Shown in pieces: positions 51,598 to 60,224 of a DNA stretch of 64,000 nt. This stretch comes from Crossiella sp. S99.2. GTDB taxonomy: Bacteria; Actinomycetota; Actinomycetes; Mycobacteriales; Pseudonocardiaceae. A program made the position numbers and the translations under genes. The notes beneath the pieces were generated by a model. The model was given only the letters and a program-made list of their open reading frames with translations, did no database searches and was not told the origin of the DNA. The number at the start of each line of letters is the position of its first letter. The stretch's first letter is position 1. Location: NCBI RefSeq assembly GCF_023094165.1, contig NZ_JALMDK010000006.1:707272-771271 (forward strand), written 5' to 3'.

Positions 51598-53412
51598 CTA
51601 CGCACTCGCTGATCTGGGCAGCCGCACGGTGAACCGGGCCCCGCCGGGGCTCTCCGCGGTGATCGCGCCACCGTGCGCGGCGACGATCTCGCGGGCGATG
51701 GACAACCCGAGCCCGCTGCCACCGGTGGCCCTGGCCCTGGCGTCGTCGGCCCGCCAGAACCGGTCGAAGACGAACGGCAGATCCGCCGCCGCGATCCCGC
51801 TGCCGGTGTCGGCCACGGTGAGCACCGCCTCCGCACCCCGCGTCCGCGCGGTCAGCGTGACCCGGCCACCGGCCGGGGTGGCCCGGATCGCGTTGCTCAC
51901 CAGGTTGCCCAGCACCTGCCGCAGCCGGTTCGGATCGCCGTCCACCACCGGCGCCGGATCGTCCACAGTGGACACCAGCTCGACCTCGGCCGCGGTGGCC
52001 ACCGCCTGGAAGCCAGTGCGGGTGGCCTCGACCACCTCGCCCAGGTCCACCGGGCCGCGTTCGTAGGCCAGCGACCCGGCGTCGGCCAGCGCGAGCAGCT
52101 GGATGTCCTCGATCAGCCGTTGCTGCAACAGGGCTTCCTCGTGCAGCGAGGCGAACAACGCGCGATCCGGCGGCAGCACGCCGTCCTTGAGCGCCTCCAG
52201 GTAGCCGCGGATGTTGGCCAGTGGGGTGCGCAGCTCGTGCGCGATGTCGGCGATCATCCGGCGTTGCCGTTCCTCGCTGCGCTGCAAGGAATCCGCCATC
52301 CGGTTGAACGCCCCGGCCAGCTCGGCGATCTCGTCGTCCCCGCGCACCGGCACCCGCTCGGCCAGATCACCGGCGCCGAGCCGGGTGGAGGCGGCCCGCA
52401 GCGCGCCCACCGGCCGCAGCACCCGGCGGCTGACCAGCCACATGCCCAGGGTCGCCACCAGCGCCACCCCGGCCGCGGCCAGCAACGCGGGCAGCAGCGG
52501 CACGGTCCGCGAGGGCGGCGGGTCGCCGGCGCCGAGGGAGAGCAGCAGCGGCGCGGGCATGATCGCGCCGATCTGTGCCCGGAAACTGTTGAGCAGACAG
52601 TTCGACACGTTCTTTTCCGCACAGGACTTCAGGATCTCGGCCTCGGACCGGCCGCTGAGCAGGTAATCCCGGTTCGTCGTGCAGTCGATGAGGGCCATTT
52701 TCCTGGCCATGTCCAGCTCACCGGGCATCAGGTCCACCACCGGGATCCCGTCCGGCTGCGGTTTCTGCTCCACCAGGAAACCCTTGCCGATCAGGCAGTT
52801 CGCCAGCTGCACCTTGCGGCGGTAGCTGATCAGCCGCGAGGGCCAGCTCTCGGTGGCGGCGCCGACGTATGCCTCCGGGACGCCGGAGGGTAGGCCGGAG
52901 GGTAGGCCGGAGGGCAGGCCGGAGGGCAGGCCGGAGGGCAGGCCGGAGGGCCTGCCTGCCGTCGTGGTCGGGCTGACCGGCGCGGTGCGGAAGGTGGTCA
53001 GCGGCACCCCGCCGCCGTCGAAGCCGTCCGGCGGCGGGACCGGGGTGGGCACCGGGTCGACGAGCTGGGGCGCCCGGTTGCCCACCGGCCGCGCGCCGCC
53101 GCCGTCGAGGGTGTCGCTGTCCACCAGCACCTCACCGGCCATGCTGGTGAGCCGGATCCGTTGCCCGGTGCGGTCTTTGAGCGCCCGCACGGTGCCGGAG
53201 ACCCCGTCCCAGTTGCCGCGCAGCGCGCCGTAGCCGACCAGTTCGTCCACAATGGACTTGGCGGCCGCCTCCTCGGCGGCCGCGGTGGAGGAGACCTGCT
53301 GGCTGGCCTGGTACACCGTCAGCCAGGCGGTCAGCCCGGCCGCGGCCACCGCGACCACCGCGGTCAGCACCAGCAACCGGAACCGGAGACTGCCGTGCCA
53401 GCGCGGACTCAC
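51598..53412 (-). CDS. Sensor histidine kinase with tandem-repeat sensor domain
   Basis: 604 residues. Membrane helices at about 12-33 and 305-328 enclose a sensor domain of some 270 residues, much larger than in most kinases. It holds six GLPS repeats (about 156-178) and four Cys (206, 244, 264, 272). HAMP, HisKA with His392 in DIAHELRTPLANIRG, and an ATPase domain with NLVSNAIRA and GSGLGLSIA follow. The start overlaps the stop of the upstream regulator gene by four bases. It may watch the cell surface near the paralog locus, but this is only proximity. Confidence 0.88.
   Translation of the reverse strand: MSPRWHGSLRFRLLVLTAVVAVAAAGLTAWLTVYQASQQVSSTAAAEEAAAKSIVDELVGYGALRGNWDGVSGTVRALKDRTGQRIRLTSMAGEVLVDSDTLDGGGARPVGNRAPQLVDPVPTPVPPPDGFDGGGVPLTTFRTAPVSPTTTAGRPSGLPSGLPSGLPSGLPSGLPSGVPEAYVGAATESWPSRLISYRRKVQLANCLIGKGFLVEQKPQPDGIPVVDLMPGELDMARKMALIDCTTNRDYLLSGRSEAEILKSCAEKNVSNCLLNSFRAQIGAIMPAPLLLSLGAGDPPPSRTVPLLPALLAAAGVALVATLGMWLVSRRVLRPVGALRAASTRLGAGDLAERVPVRGDDEIAELAGAFNRMADSLQRSEERQRRMIADIAHELRTPLANIRGYLEALKDGVLPPDRALFASLHEEALLQQRLIEDIQLLALADAGSLAYERGPVDLGEVVEATRTGFQAVATAAEVELVSTVDDPAPVVDGDPNRLRQVLGNLVSNAIRATPAGGRVTLTARTRGAEAVLTVADTGSGIAAADLPFVFDRFWRADDARARATGGSGLGLSIAREIVAAHGGAITAESPGGARFTVRLPRSASA
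52882..52953. repeat. In-frame 12-bp tandem repeat in the kinase gene
   Basis: About six copies of a unit GCCGGAGGGYAG (plus strand), the last one degenerate. On the coding strand each adds four residues of the Gly-Leu-Pro-Ser type in the extracytoplasmic linker. The copies are nearly identical, so the number may vary between strains by slippage. Confidence 0.85.
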
Positions 53413-54092
53413 AGCGCCTCGGCGAGCTTGTACCCACGCCCGCTCACCGTGAGCAGGTACCGCGGCCGGGCCGGATCGTCCTCCACCTTGCGCCGCAGGT
53501 TCTTCACGTGCGCGTCCACCGTGCGCTCCAGCACGTGGTTGTCAAAACCGAAGGCACGCTCCAGGATCTGCGTCCGGGTCAGCGGCACCCCTGGCTGCTG
53601 GGCCAGCGCGTGCAGGATGTCGAACTCCTTGGCGGTCAGCTCCACCGGCTCGCCGCGCAACCGCACGGTGAACCGGGTCGGGTCGATCTCCAGCTGCCCC
53701 ACCGTGATCAGCTCCGGCGGGGCAGGGGCTGCGCCGCGGCGCAGCAGTGCGCGCACCCTGGCGGTCAGCTCGGCCGGGCTGAACGGTTTGACCATGTAGT
53801 CATCGGCGCCGAGATCCAGGCCCAGCAACAGATCCGCCTCGGTGGACCGCGCGGTGAGCATCAGGATCGGCACCGCGGACTCCGCGCGCAGGATGCGGCA
53901 CACGTCCAGGCCGTCCACCTCGGGCATCATCACGTCCAGCACGATCAGGTCCGGCCGCCTGGTGCGCGCCAGTTCCAGCGCGGTCCGGCCGTCCGCGCAG
54001 GCCAGCACACTGTGCCCGGCCCGTTCCAGGTAGACGCGGATCAGGTGCGCCTGCTTCTGGTCGTCCTCGGCGAGGAGGATGCGCGCGCTCAC
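53409..54092 (-). CDS. OmpR-family response regulator
   Basis: 227 residues. Receiver with phosphoacceptor Asp53 in LIVLDVMMPE, acidic residues in AEDD, Thr in LTAR and Lys in MVKPFSPAELTAR. The C-terminal winged helix ends with LLTVSGRGYKLAEAL. It is the first gene of the minus-strand pair with the kinase, with a four-base overlap. It is divergent from the lipoprotein gene at 54246, about 150 bp away. Confidence 0.92.
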   Translation of the reverse strand: MSARILLAEDDQKQAHLIRVYLERAGHSVLACADGRTALELARTRRPDLIVLDVMMPEVDGLDVCRILRAESAVPILMLTARSTEADLLLGLDLGADDYMVKPFSPAELTARVRALLRRGAAPAPPELITVGQLEIDPTRFTVRLRGEPVELTAKEFDILHALAQQPGVPLTRTQILERAFGFDNHVLERTVDAHVKNLRRKVEDDPARPRYLLTVSGRGYKLAEAL

Positions 54093-54245
54093 CGGCCCAG
54101 TGTCGCAGCCACCCCCGCCGCGACCGTGAAGAAATGGTGAAGGCCCGCCCCGGAACCCGTGAAATCACCCGGCCGCGTCCGATCGCACCGCTGCCGCACA
54201 GCTTCTTCGTCAGTTCTTCATCACCTCGTTCCTAGCGTCGCCGCC

Positions 54246-55082
54246 ATGAGTCGCAAGAGGACGGTTGCCGTGTTCGCCCTGCTCATGGTGGCCCTCGGCG
54301 GCTGCCAGCGAGCACTGCCCACGGTCAGCACCAGCGCCCCCGGATTCGAGCTGCCCGTGCCGAGCCCGCAGCCGGAACCGGAGGTGCAGCCCAGGGCGAA
54401 CACCCCGCGGGTCCAGGTGCAGACCCCCGGCCAGTACTCCTGGTCGCTGCGCGACACCAGGACCGGCGAGACCCGCGGCTCGGCCAACCAGAGCGCCTTC
54501 GCCAACACGGTGGAGTCGATGGTCAAGGCCTGGATCGCCTTCGACTTCCTGCACGGCCTCGGTTCGGCCAAACCCGGTCCGGCCGACCTGAACGCCCTGC
54601 ACCGCATGATCAACGTCTCCGACGACCAGGCCGCGCAACAGCTTTACCGCAGGCGCGGCTCGGACGCGGTGATCCAGCGGCTGATCAGCACCTGCGGCCT
54701 GACCGGCACCAGGATCACCCCTGGCTGGTGGTCCAAGACCCGGATGACCGCCGCCGATGCCACCCGGATGGGCCAGTGCCTCTTCGACGGCCGCCATCTC
54801 AGTCCACAGTGGACTGACTGGCTGCGCGGCGAGATGCGGAACGTGGCCCCCTCCAACGCCTTCGGCATCGCCGAGGCCCCCGGTCTGGCCGGAAAGCCGC
54901 TCGCGATCAAGAACGGCTGGACCGAGCACAGCGCCACCCGCAACTGGGCGGTGAACTGCCTGGCGGTGTGGTCGGACAAGGTGCTGGCCGTACTGGTGAG
55001 CTACCCGATCGGACTCGGGCAGGCACACGGCGCGTCCGTGTGCCGCCAGGTCGCCGAGCAGCTGTTCCCTGCCGAGAAGTAA
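54246..55082 (+). CDS. Beta-lactamase-like serine hydrolase lipoprotein
   Basis: 278 residues. Lipoprotein signal with lipobox LGGC at about 15-18, then a Pro-rich linker, then a class A beta-lactamase-like fold: SMVK at about 90 as the SxxK active site, SDD near 124 in place of SDN, and KNGW near 222 in place of KTG. This set suggests a penicillin-binding or D,D-peptidase-like protein rather than a strong beta-lactamase. The ATG at 54246 opens the lipobox; a longer in-frame start does not. It sits between a two-component system and the PRPP synthetase. Confidence 0.75.
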   Translation: MSRKRTVAVFALLMVALGGCQRALPTVSTSAPGFELPVPSPQPEPEVQPRANTPRVQVQTPGQYSWSLRDTRTGETRGSANQSAFANTVESMVKAWIAFDFLHGLGSAKPGPADLNALHRMINVSDDQAAQQLYRRRGSDAVIQRLISTCGLTGTRITPGWWSKTRMTAADATRMGQCLFDGRHLSPQWTDWLRGEMRNVAPSNAFGIAEAPGLAGKPLAIKNGWTEHSATRNWAVNCLAVWSDKVLAVLVSYPIGLGQAHGASVCRQVAEQLFPAEK

Positions 55083-55083
55083 C

Positions 55084-56025
55084 TCAGGCGTCGAATAGCG
55101 CGCTGACCGACTCGCCGTTGTGGATCCGCCGCATGGCCTCGGCCATCGCGGGCGCGATGGAGAGCACCTTCAGCTTGGGCACCCGCTCGCCGTCGGGGAT
55201 CGGCACCGTGTTGGTGCACACGATCTCCAGCACATCGGGCTGATCGCCGATCCGCTTGAGCGCGCCGCCGGCGAAGAGGCCGTGCGTGCAGGCCACCCGG
55301 ATCGTGCGCGCGCCCAGATCGCGCAGCTTGTCCAGCAGCTCCAGCACGGTGCTGCCCTTGGCGATCTCGTCGTCCAGCACGATGATGTCCCGCCCGGCCA
55401 CCTCGCCGATCACCGAGCTGATGGTCACCTTGTCGTCGGCGAACCGCTGCTTGGCCCCGGCCGCCACCGGCACCCCGAGCAGCCGCGCGAAGTGCGAGGC
55501 TTCCTTGGCGTTGCCCAGGTCCGGGGAGACCACGGTGGTGTTGGACAGGTCGTGCTGGCGGAAGTGCAGGGCCAGCTCGCGCAGCGCGTGCAGGTGGTCC
55601 ACCGGCACGCTGAAGAATCCGTGCACCTGCGGGGAGTGCAGGGTCATCGCGAGCACCCGGCTGGCCCCGGCCGCCACCAGCAGATCGGCCACCAGCCTGC
55701 CGCCGATGGAGATCCGCGGCGCGTCCTTCTTGTCCGAGCGCGCGTAGGCGTAGTGCGGCATGACCACGGTGGTCCGCGCCGCCGAGGCCCCGCGCGCCGC
55801 GTCCAGCATGAGCAGCAGCTCGACCAGGTTCTCCTGCACCGGGGTGACCAGCGGCTGGATCAGGAACACGTCCCGCTCCCGGCAGTTGGCCTGCAACTGC
55901 ACCTCGATGCAGTCATTGGCGAAGCGCTGCGTGCGCACCGGCCGCAACGGCACTTCGAGCTGGGCGCAGATCTCCGCCGCCAGCTCGGGGTGGGCACTGC
56001 CGCTGAAGACCGCGATGTCCCGCAC
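55084..56025 (-). CDS. Ribose-phosphate pyrophosphokinase
   Basis: 313 residues, the usual length for PRPP synthetase. It begins RDIAVFSGSAHPELA; ATP-site sequence PHYAYARSDKKD and the flexible-loop region are recognisable. The PRPP-binding loop reads DDEIAKGST where common enzymes have DDxIDTxGT, so this is a divergent member. The GTG start at 56025 was picked for a GGGAG site seven bases upstream; starts up to 56067 are possible. It makes PRPP from ribose 5-phosphate and ATP for nucleotide and amino-acid synthesis. It is probably a second, specialised copy. Confidence 0.85.
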   Translation of the reverse strand: MRDIAVFSGSAHPELAAEICAQLEVPLRPVRTQRFANDCIEVQLQANCRERDVFLIQPLVTPVQENLVELLLMLDAARGASAARTTVVMPHYAYARSDKKDAPRISIGGRLVADLLVAAGASRVLAMTLHSPQVHGFFSVPVDHLHALRELALHFRQHDLSNTTVVSPDLGNAKEASHFARLLGVPVAAGAKQRFADDKVTISSVIGEVAGRDIIVLDDEIAKGSTVLELLDKLRDLGARTIRVACTHGLFAGGALKRIGDQPDVLEIVCTNTVPIPDGERVPKLKVLSIAPAMAEAMRRIHNGESVSALFDA

Positions 56026-56127
56026 GAACCTGCTCCCAATCACCTGAGGACCCCCAACGCCCCGCATGCTAGTGCCCGAAGAGGCAAAAGCCCTGGTGAA
56101 GGTGGTCTGGGACACGCTCGATCGGGT

Positions 56128-56169
56128 AGGCGGCCGCGACAACCCTGGGGGTGGTCACCGCGGCCGCCT
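56128..56169 (-). terminator. Hairpin after the P450 gene
   Basis: An 11-bp perfect stem (AGGCGGCCGCG and its complement) with a 20-base loop lies eight bases past the P450 stop codon. Confidence 0.55.
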
Positions 56170-56176
56170 GGTCTGA

Positions 56177-57469
56177 TCACTGACTGCGTTGCGCCGGGAA
56201 CTTGGCGGTCACCGGGAACTCGCGCAGCCCGCGGATGGTGCTGCTCTCCCGCCGTTCCAGCCGGCCGGCCTGCCGCAGCAGCGGCATCCGCTCGGCCAGG
56301 CTGCGGAAGAGGATCTCGCCTTCGATCCGGGCCAGCCGGGCGCCGATGCAGTAGTGGATGCCACTGGAGAAGGCCAGGTGCTCGGGACCACCGGTCCGGG
56401 TGATGTCGAACTTGTCCGGCTCCGGGTAGACCTCCGGATCGCGGTTGCCCGCGGCCAGGATGACCCCGACCAGCTGGCCTGCCTTGACGGTCTCGCCCGC
56501 CAGCTCGATGTCGGTGTGCGCGATCCGCATGGTGGCCTGCACCGGCGGGTCGTACCGCAGGGCCTCCTCGGTCATGGCGGCGGCCAGCTCCGGCTTGTCC
56601 CGCAGCTGCGCCCACTGCTCAGGGTGGGCCAGCAGGGCGAGCACGCCGTTGCCGATCAGGTTCACCGTGGTCTCGAACCCGGCCAGCAGCAACAACATCG
56701 CGGTGCCGTGCAGTTCGCGGGCGGTCATCTTCTCCTCGCCGACCGCCACCGCCAGACTGCTGATCACATCGTCGCCGGGATCCTTGGTGCGTTCCTTCAG
56801 CAGCCGGTCGAACAGCGCGACCAGCTCGGCGCCCACGTGGATGAGTTCCCTGGCCTGGCGGATCGAGTGCACCCCGCTGAGGCCCTCGCCGATCCGCGCG
56901 CCGTACTCGGCGAAGTCGGTCCGGTCGGCGTCCGGGATGCCGAGCAGGTCGCTGATCACCGTGATCGGCAGCGGCGCGGCCACGTCCCTGATGAGGTCGA
57001 AGGTCTCCTGGCCTTCCACCTTGTCCAGTAACGAGTCCACGATCTGCTGCACCCGCGGCCGGTAGCCGTCCACACGTTTGGGGTTGAACGCGGGCGCGGC
57101 CAGCCTGCGCAGCCGGGTGTGGTCCGGCGGGTCCTGGTCCAGGAAGCTCTCCGGGTAGGTGTTGGCCACCGCGCCCAGCGCGCCGCCGACCACACCGGAG
57201 CCGTCGGCGTTCTTCACCCCGAAGCGGCGATCCCGCAGCACCTGGTTGCACAGCGCGTGCGAGGTGGTGGCCCAGGTGCCGCTGAGCCCGCGGTAGAGCG
57301 GGCCCTTCTGCCGGATTTGTTCATAGAGTGGATAAGGATTTTCCCGCCATTTCGGGTTTTCCACCTGCACCAGCAGATCACCGAGCCCGCCGAGCAGCCA
57401 GTTGGTGGCCTTGGCAGCCTGGATCTGCGAGCCAAGCCGAAGGGAGGCGGCGGGGCCCAGGTTGTTCAT
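56177..57469 (-). CDS. Cytochrome P450
   Basis: 430 residues. The haem-ligand motif is FSSGIHYCIGA with Cys374, the I-helix is LLLAGFETTVNLIGNG, and the K-helix EEALRYDPPVQ holds the ExxR motif. Soluble, with no membrane anchor, like other bacterial class I P450s that need a separate ferredoxin; none is next to it. It follows the MFS transporter gene by 13 bases with GAGAGGAAA as binding site, so the two form an operon, perhaps to modify and export, or to resist, one compound. Confidence 0.93.
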   Translation of the reverse strand: MNNLGPAASLRLGSQIQAAKATNWLLGGLGDLLVQVENPKWRENPYPLYEQIRQKGPLYRGLSGTWATTSHALCNQVLRDRRFGVKNADGSGVVGGALGAVANTYPESFLDQDPPDHTRLRRLAAPAFNPKRVDGYRPRVQQIVDSLLDKVEGQETFDLIRDVAAPLPITVISDLLGIPDADRTDFAEYGARIGEGLSGVHSIRQARELIHVGAELVALFDRLLKERTKDPGDDVISSLAVAVGEEKMTARELHGTAMLLLLAGFETTVNLIGNGVLALLAHPEQWAQLRDKPELAAAMTEEALRYDPPVQATMRIAHTDIELAGETVKAGQLVGVILAAGNRDPEVYPEPDKFDITRTGGPEHLAFSSGIHYCIGARLARIEGEILFRSLAERMPLLRQAGRLERRESSTIRGLREFPVTAKFPAQRSQ

Positions 57470-57482
57470 CGGTTTCCTCTCA

Positions 57483-58757
57483 TCAGGTGGTCGCCTTCTG
57501 CGGCGCCGGAGCGAACGGCGCGTCGGAAGGTTCGATCTTGCGCAGCCCTGGGGTGAGGGCGGCGTAGACAGTGGCCAGCAGGCAGCCGAGACCGATGATC
57601 AGGAAGGCGGTCGCCGGGCCGGAGTACTCCACGATGGGTCCGGCCACGACCGCGCCGAGCGGGCTGGCCGCCAGCGAGAGCGAGGCGATGGTGCCGATGA
57701 CCCGGCCACGCATGAACTCCGGCGTGCGCTCCTGCATGACCACCGCGGTGACCGGGTTGATCGGACCGGAGACCACGCCGGTGACCAGGGCCAGGGCGAG
57801 CAGCCAGCCGAAGTTGGTGCTCAGCGCGAACCCGAGGAAGGCCAGCGAGGTCAGCAGCAGCGCGACCAGCAGCACGATCCGGCGGCCGGCGAAGCGGGCG
57901 ATCACGCCGTAGCCGATGGCGCCGATGATGCCGCCGACCGCGAACACCGCGAGCACGAAGCCGGTCTGCTCGGGCTTGCCGGCCTGGAACATCATCGCGG
58001 GCATGATCACCGAGGACAGCGGGGTCAGGAACAGCACGATCAGCATGCCGGTGATCGCGGTGGCCCGCAGCGCGCCCTCGGTCCAGACGAACCGCAGGCC
58101 CTGCCACACCGACTGCCAGTACGGCTCCACCGCCGGGCGGTCGGCGCCGGTGTGCTGCACCGAGGGCACCACGGTGAAGGTCAGCATCGAGGCCAGGAAG
58201 AACATGATCACGGTGGCCCACAACGTGTTCATCGGCCCGATGAGCGCGATCAGCACGCCGGCCAGACCCGGACCGGCCACGCCGCCGATCCCGTCCACCG
58301 CCTCACCCCAGGAGTTGATCTTCTCCAGGGGCATCTTCGCCCTGGCCGCGACATCCGGCCGCAACGCCTCGCGCGCGGCCATGCCGGGACCGTCGAAGAC
58401 CGCGCCGAGCGCGACCAGGCCCAGGATCAGCGGGATGCCCAGGCCGAGGGTCATGTCCAACAGGGGTAGCGCGGCCACCGCGGCCGCGCTGAGCAGATCG
58501 GCGGCCACGCTGGAACGCCGCCGCCCGAACCGGTCCACCAGGGCCCCGCCGAACAGGGCCGAGAGCACCAGCGGGGCCATGGCCGCGGCCGCCACCACAC
58601 CGGCGAGCACGGCACTACCCGTGCGCTGCAACACCAGGATCGGCATCGCGACACTGACGATCGCGTTGCCCGTGACGGACAGCGCCGTCGAGCCCAGAAG
58701 GCCCCAGACAGGTACCCGGGAAGGCCGCGCGGCCTCCTGGCCCAATTGGACGTCCAC
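57483..58757 (-). CDS. MFS transporter (MFS_3/EntS-like)
   Basis: 424 residues with twelve predicted helices. The loop 2-3 motif is seen as GGALVDRFGRRRSSV near 70-84, and similar charged motifs recur. The overall pattern fits the MFS_3 group of drug and siderophore exporters. It is the promoter-proximal gene of the operon with the P450. It is divergent from the membrane protein at 58858, separated by about 100 bp. The substrate cannot be told. Confidence 0.88.
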   Translation of the reverse strand: MDVQLGQEAARPSRVPVWGLLGSTALSVTGNAIVSVAMPILVLQRTGSAVLAGVVAAAAMAPLVLSALFGGALVDRFGRRRSSVAADLLSAAAVAALPLLDMTLGLGIPLILGLVALGAVFDGPGMAAREALRPDVAARAKMPLEKINSWGEAVDGIGGVAGPGLAGVLIALIGPMNTLWATVIMFFLASMLTFTVVPSVQHTGADRPAVEPYWQSVWQGLRFVWTEGALRATAITGMLIVLFLTPLSSVIMPAMMFQAGKPEQTGFVLAVFAVGGIIGAIGYGVIARFAGRRIVLLVALLLTSLAFLGFALSTNFGWLLALALVTGVVSGPINPVTAVVMQERTPEFMRGRVIGTIASLSLAASPLGAVVAGPIVEYSGPATAFLIIGLGCLLATVYAALTPGLRKIEPSDAPFAPAPQKATT

Positions 58758-58857
58758 GAGTCAAACGATACACCGATGTCTCATTCTTGGCCGCTGCCTT
58801 CCCACCGCCGAGAGTGCCGCCACACCCGATCGCGGGAACGCCGATAGCCTCGGCCGG

Positions 58858-60141
58858 GTGGCGAGTGAGAAGCAGCGGAACAGCCTGCCGATCAAAGAGG
58901 TCGAGCGCTGGTTCCTGCGCGAGGGCATGCCGTTCGTGGTGCGCAACATGCGCAAGCACCCGGTGCTGGCGCGCTCACTTCCAGCACTGATGTTCTTCCT
59001 GGGCGGGGTGCTCGGCTACATCGTGGTGTCGGTCAGCTGGCGCTGGAGCCCGCCCTACGGCAGCCTGTCCGCGGCGCAGGCGAGCGCCCGGATGGCCGAG
59101 GACGACGCCTACCAACTCACCGGTCTGGGTGTGGCCACTGTCACAGCGATCGGCGCCGCCCTGTTGTTCCTGTGGCTGCGCACCGGTCGCCGCTATCTGC
59201 GCAGCCGGACCGCGGGCATCACCGGCGCGGTGATCACCCTCAGCGCGCCGCCGGTGCTGGAGGGCCTGCTCAACTGGAGCTGGGCGGACGCGCGGGAGGA
59301 CCTGGTCATCGGCGCCGCGCTGGTGCTGGTGATCTACGCCTTCACCAGGGCGGGCATCGGCTCGCTGGTGCACTGGTCGCTCTGGCACCTGGTCCCGCAC
59401 CTGGGCAACCTGGGCAGGCTGGTGACAAGGGCGGTGCCGTTGCTGCTGCTCCTGGTCACCTTCCTGTTCATCAACACCGAGAACTGGCAGATGTCGGGCA
59501 ACCTGGACCGCCCCCGGCTGTGGGGCATCGCCTGGTTCTTCATCGTGATCATCGCCTTGTTCCTGTGCGTGCGGCTGCCCGAGGAGCTGAAGAAGCTGCG
59601 GGTGGAGATCACCCCGGACTCGGTGCGCGCGGCCTGCGCCGGCACCGAACTGGGCAGACTGGCCGAGCAGCTGCCGGATGAGGACCTGCAGTTCGACCGG
59701 CACCCGATGAAGCTGGGTGAACGACTGAACGTGCTGCTCATCGCCTTCGTCAGCCAGGGCCTGCAGATCGCCCTGCTCGGTCTGCTGGTCTTCCTCTTCT
59801 TCGTCACCTTCGGCGCGATCGCGATCAAGGACTCGGTGGCCGAGGCCTGGGTGGGGCACCCGCTGACCGAGGGCACCTTCTTCACCATCCCGATCCCGAT
59901 CGACGGGATCAGCAACGAGCTGATCCAGGTCTCGATCGTGATGGCCGCCTTCTCCGCGCTCTACTTCGCCGTCTACGCGGTCAACGACGCGAGCTACCGG
60001 GAGCAGTTCTTCGAGGAGATCCTGGAGGAGCTGCAGAAGGTGCTGCTGGCCAGGGAGTGCTACCTGCGGCTGCTGGAGGTCGACGGCCCGCAGTCCCCCG
60101 AAGGATGGACCGAACTGGCCGAGGTCACCCAGCGGAGCTAG
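58858..60141 (+). CDS. Multi-pass membrane protein of unknown function
   Basis: 427 residues with about eight membrane helices in two blocks (about 40-250 and 305-395). A cytoplasmic region near 255-300 is acidic. The last 60 residues are helical and charged (FFEEILEELQKVL). The GTG at 58858 gives a start at VASEKQRNSL; a much longer in-frame reading upstream lies antisense to the MFS gene and was rejected. It is 83 bases before the P-type ATPase gene on the same strand. No family is recognised. Confidence 0.75.
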   Translation: MASEKQRNSLPIKEVERWFLREGMPFVVRNMRKHPVLARSLPALMFFLGGVLGYIVVSVSWRWSPPYGSLSAAQASARMAEDDAYQLTGLGVATVTAIGAALLFLWLRTGRRYLRSRTAGITGAVITLSAPPVLEGLLNWSWADAREDLVIGAALVLVIYAFTRAGIGSLVHWSLWHLVPHLGNLGRLVTRAVPLLLLLVTFLFINTENWQMSGNLDRPRLWGIAWFFIVIIALFLCVRLPEELKKLRVEITPDSVRAACAGTELGRLAEQLPDEDLQFDRHPMKLGERLNVLLIAFVSQGLQIALLGLLVFLFFVTFGAIAIKDSVAEAWVGHPLTEGTFFTIPIPIDGISNELIQVSIVMAAFSALYFAVYAVNDASYREQFFEEILEELQKVLLARECYLRLLEVDGPQSPEGWTELAEVTQRS

Positions 60142-60224
60142 CAACTCCCCCGGTCCCGTCGCTCGGCGGAGTGGACCTGCGGGTTCGCCACCTCCCGGCA
60201 ACCCGTGGCGCGTACCCTCGCGCA

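Noticed and set aside
52882..52953. CRISPR array
   Set aside because: The units are 12 bp, directly adjacent and in frame within a kinase gene, with no spacers.
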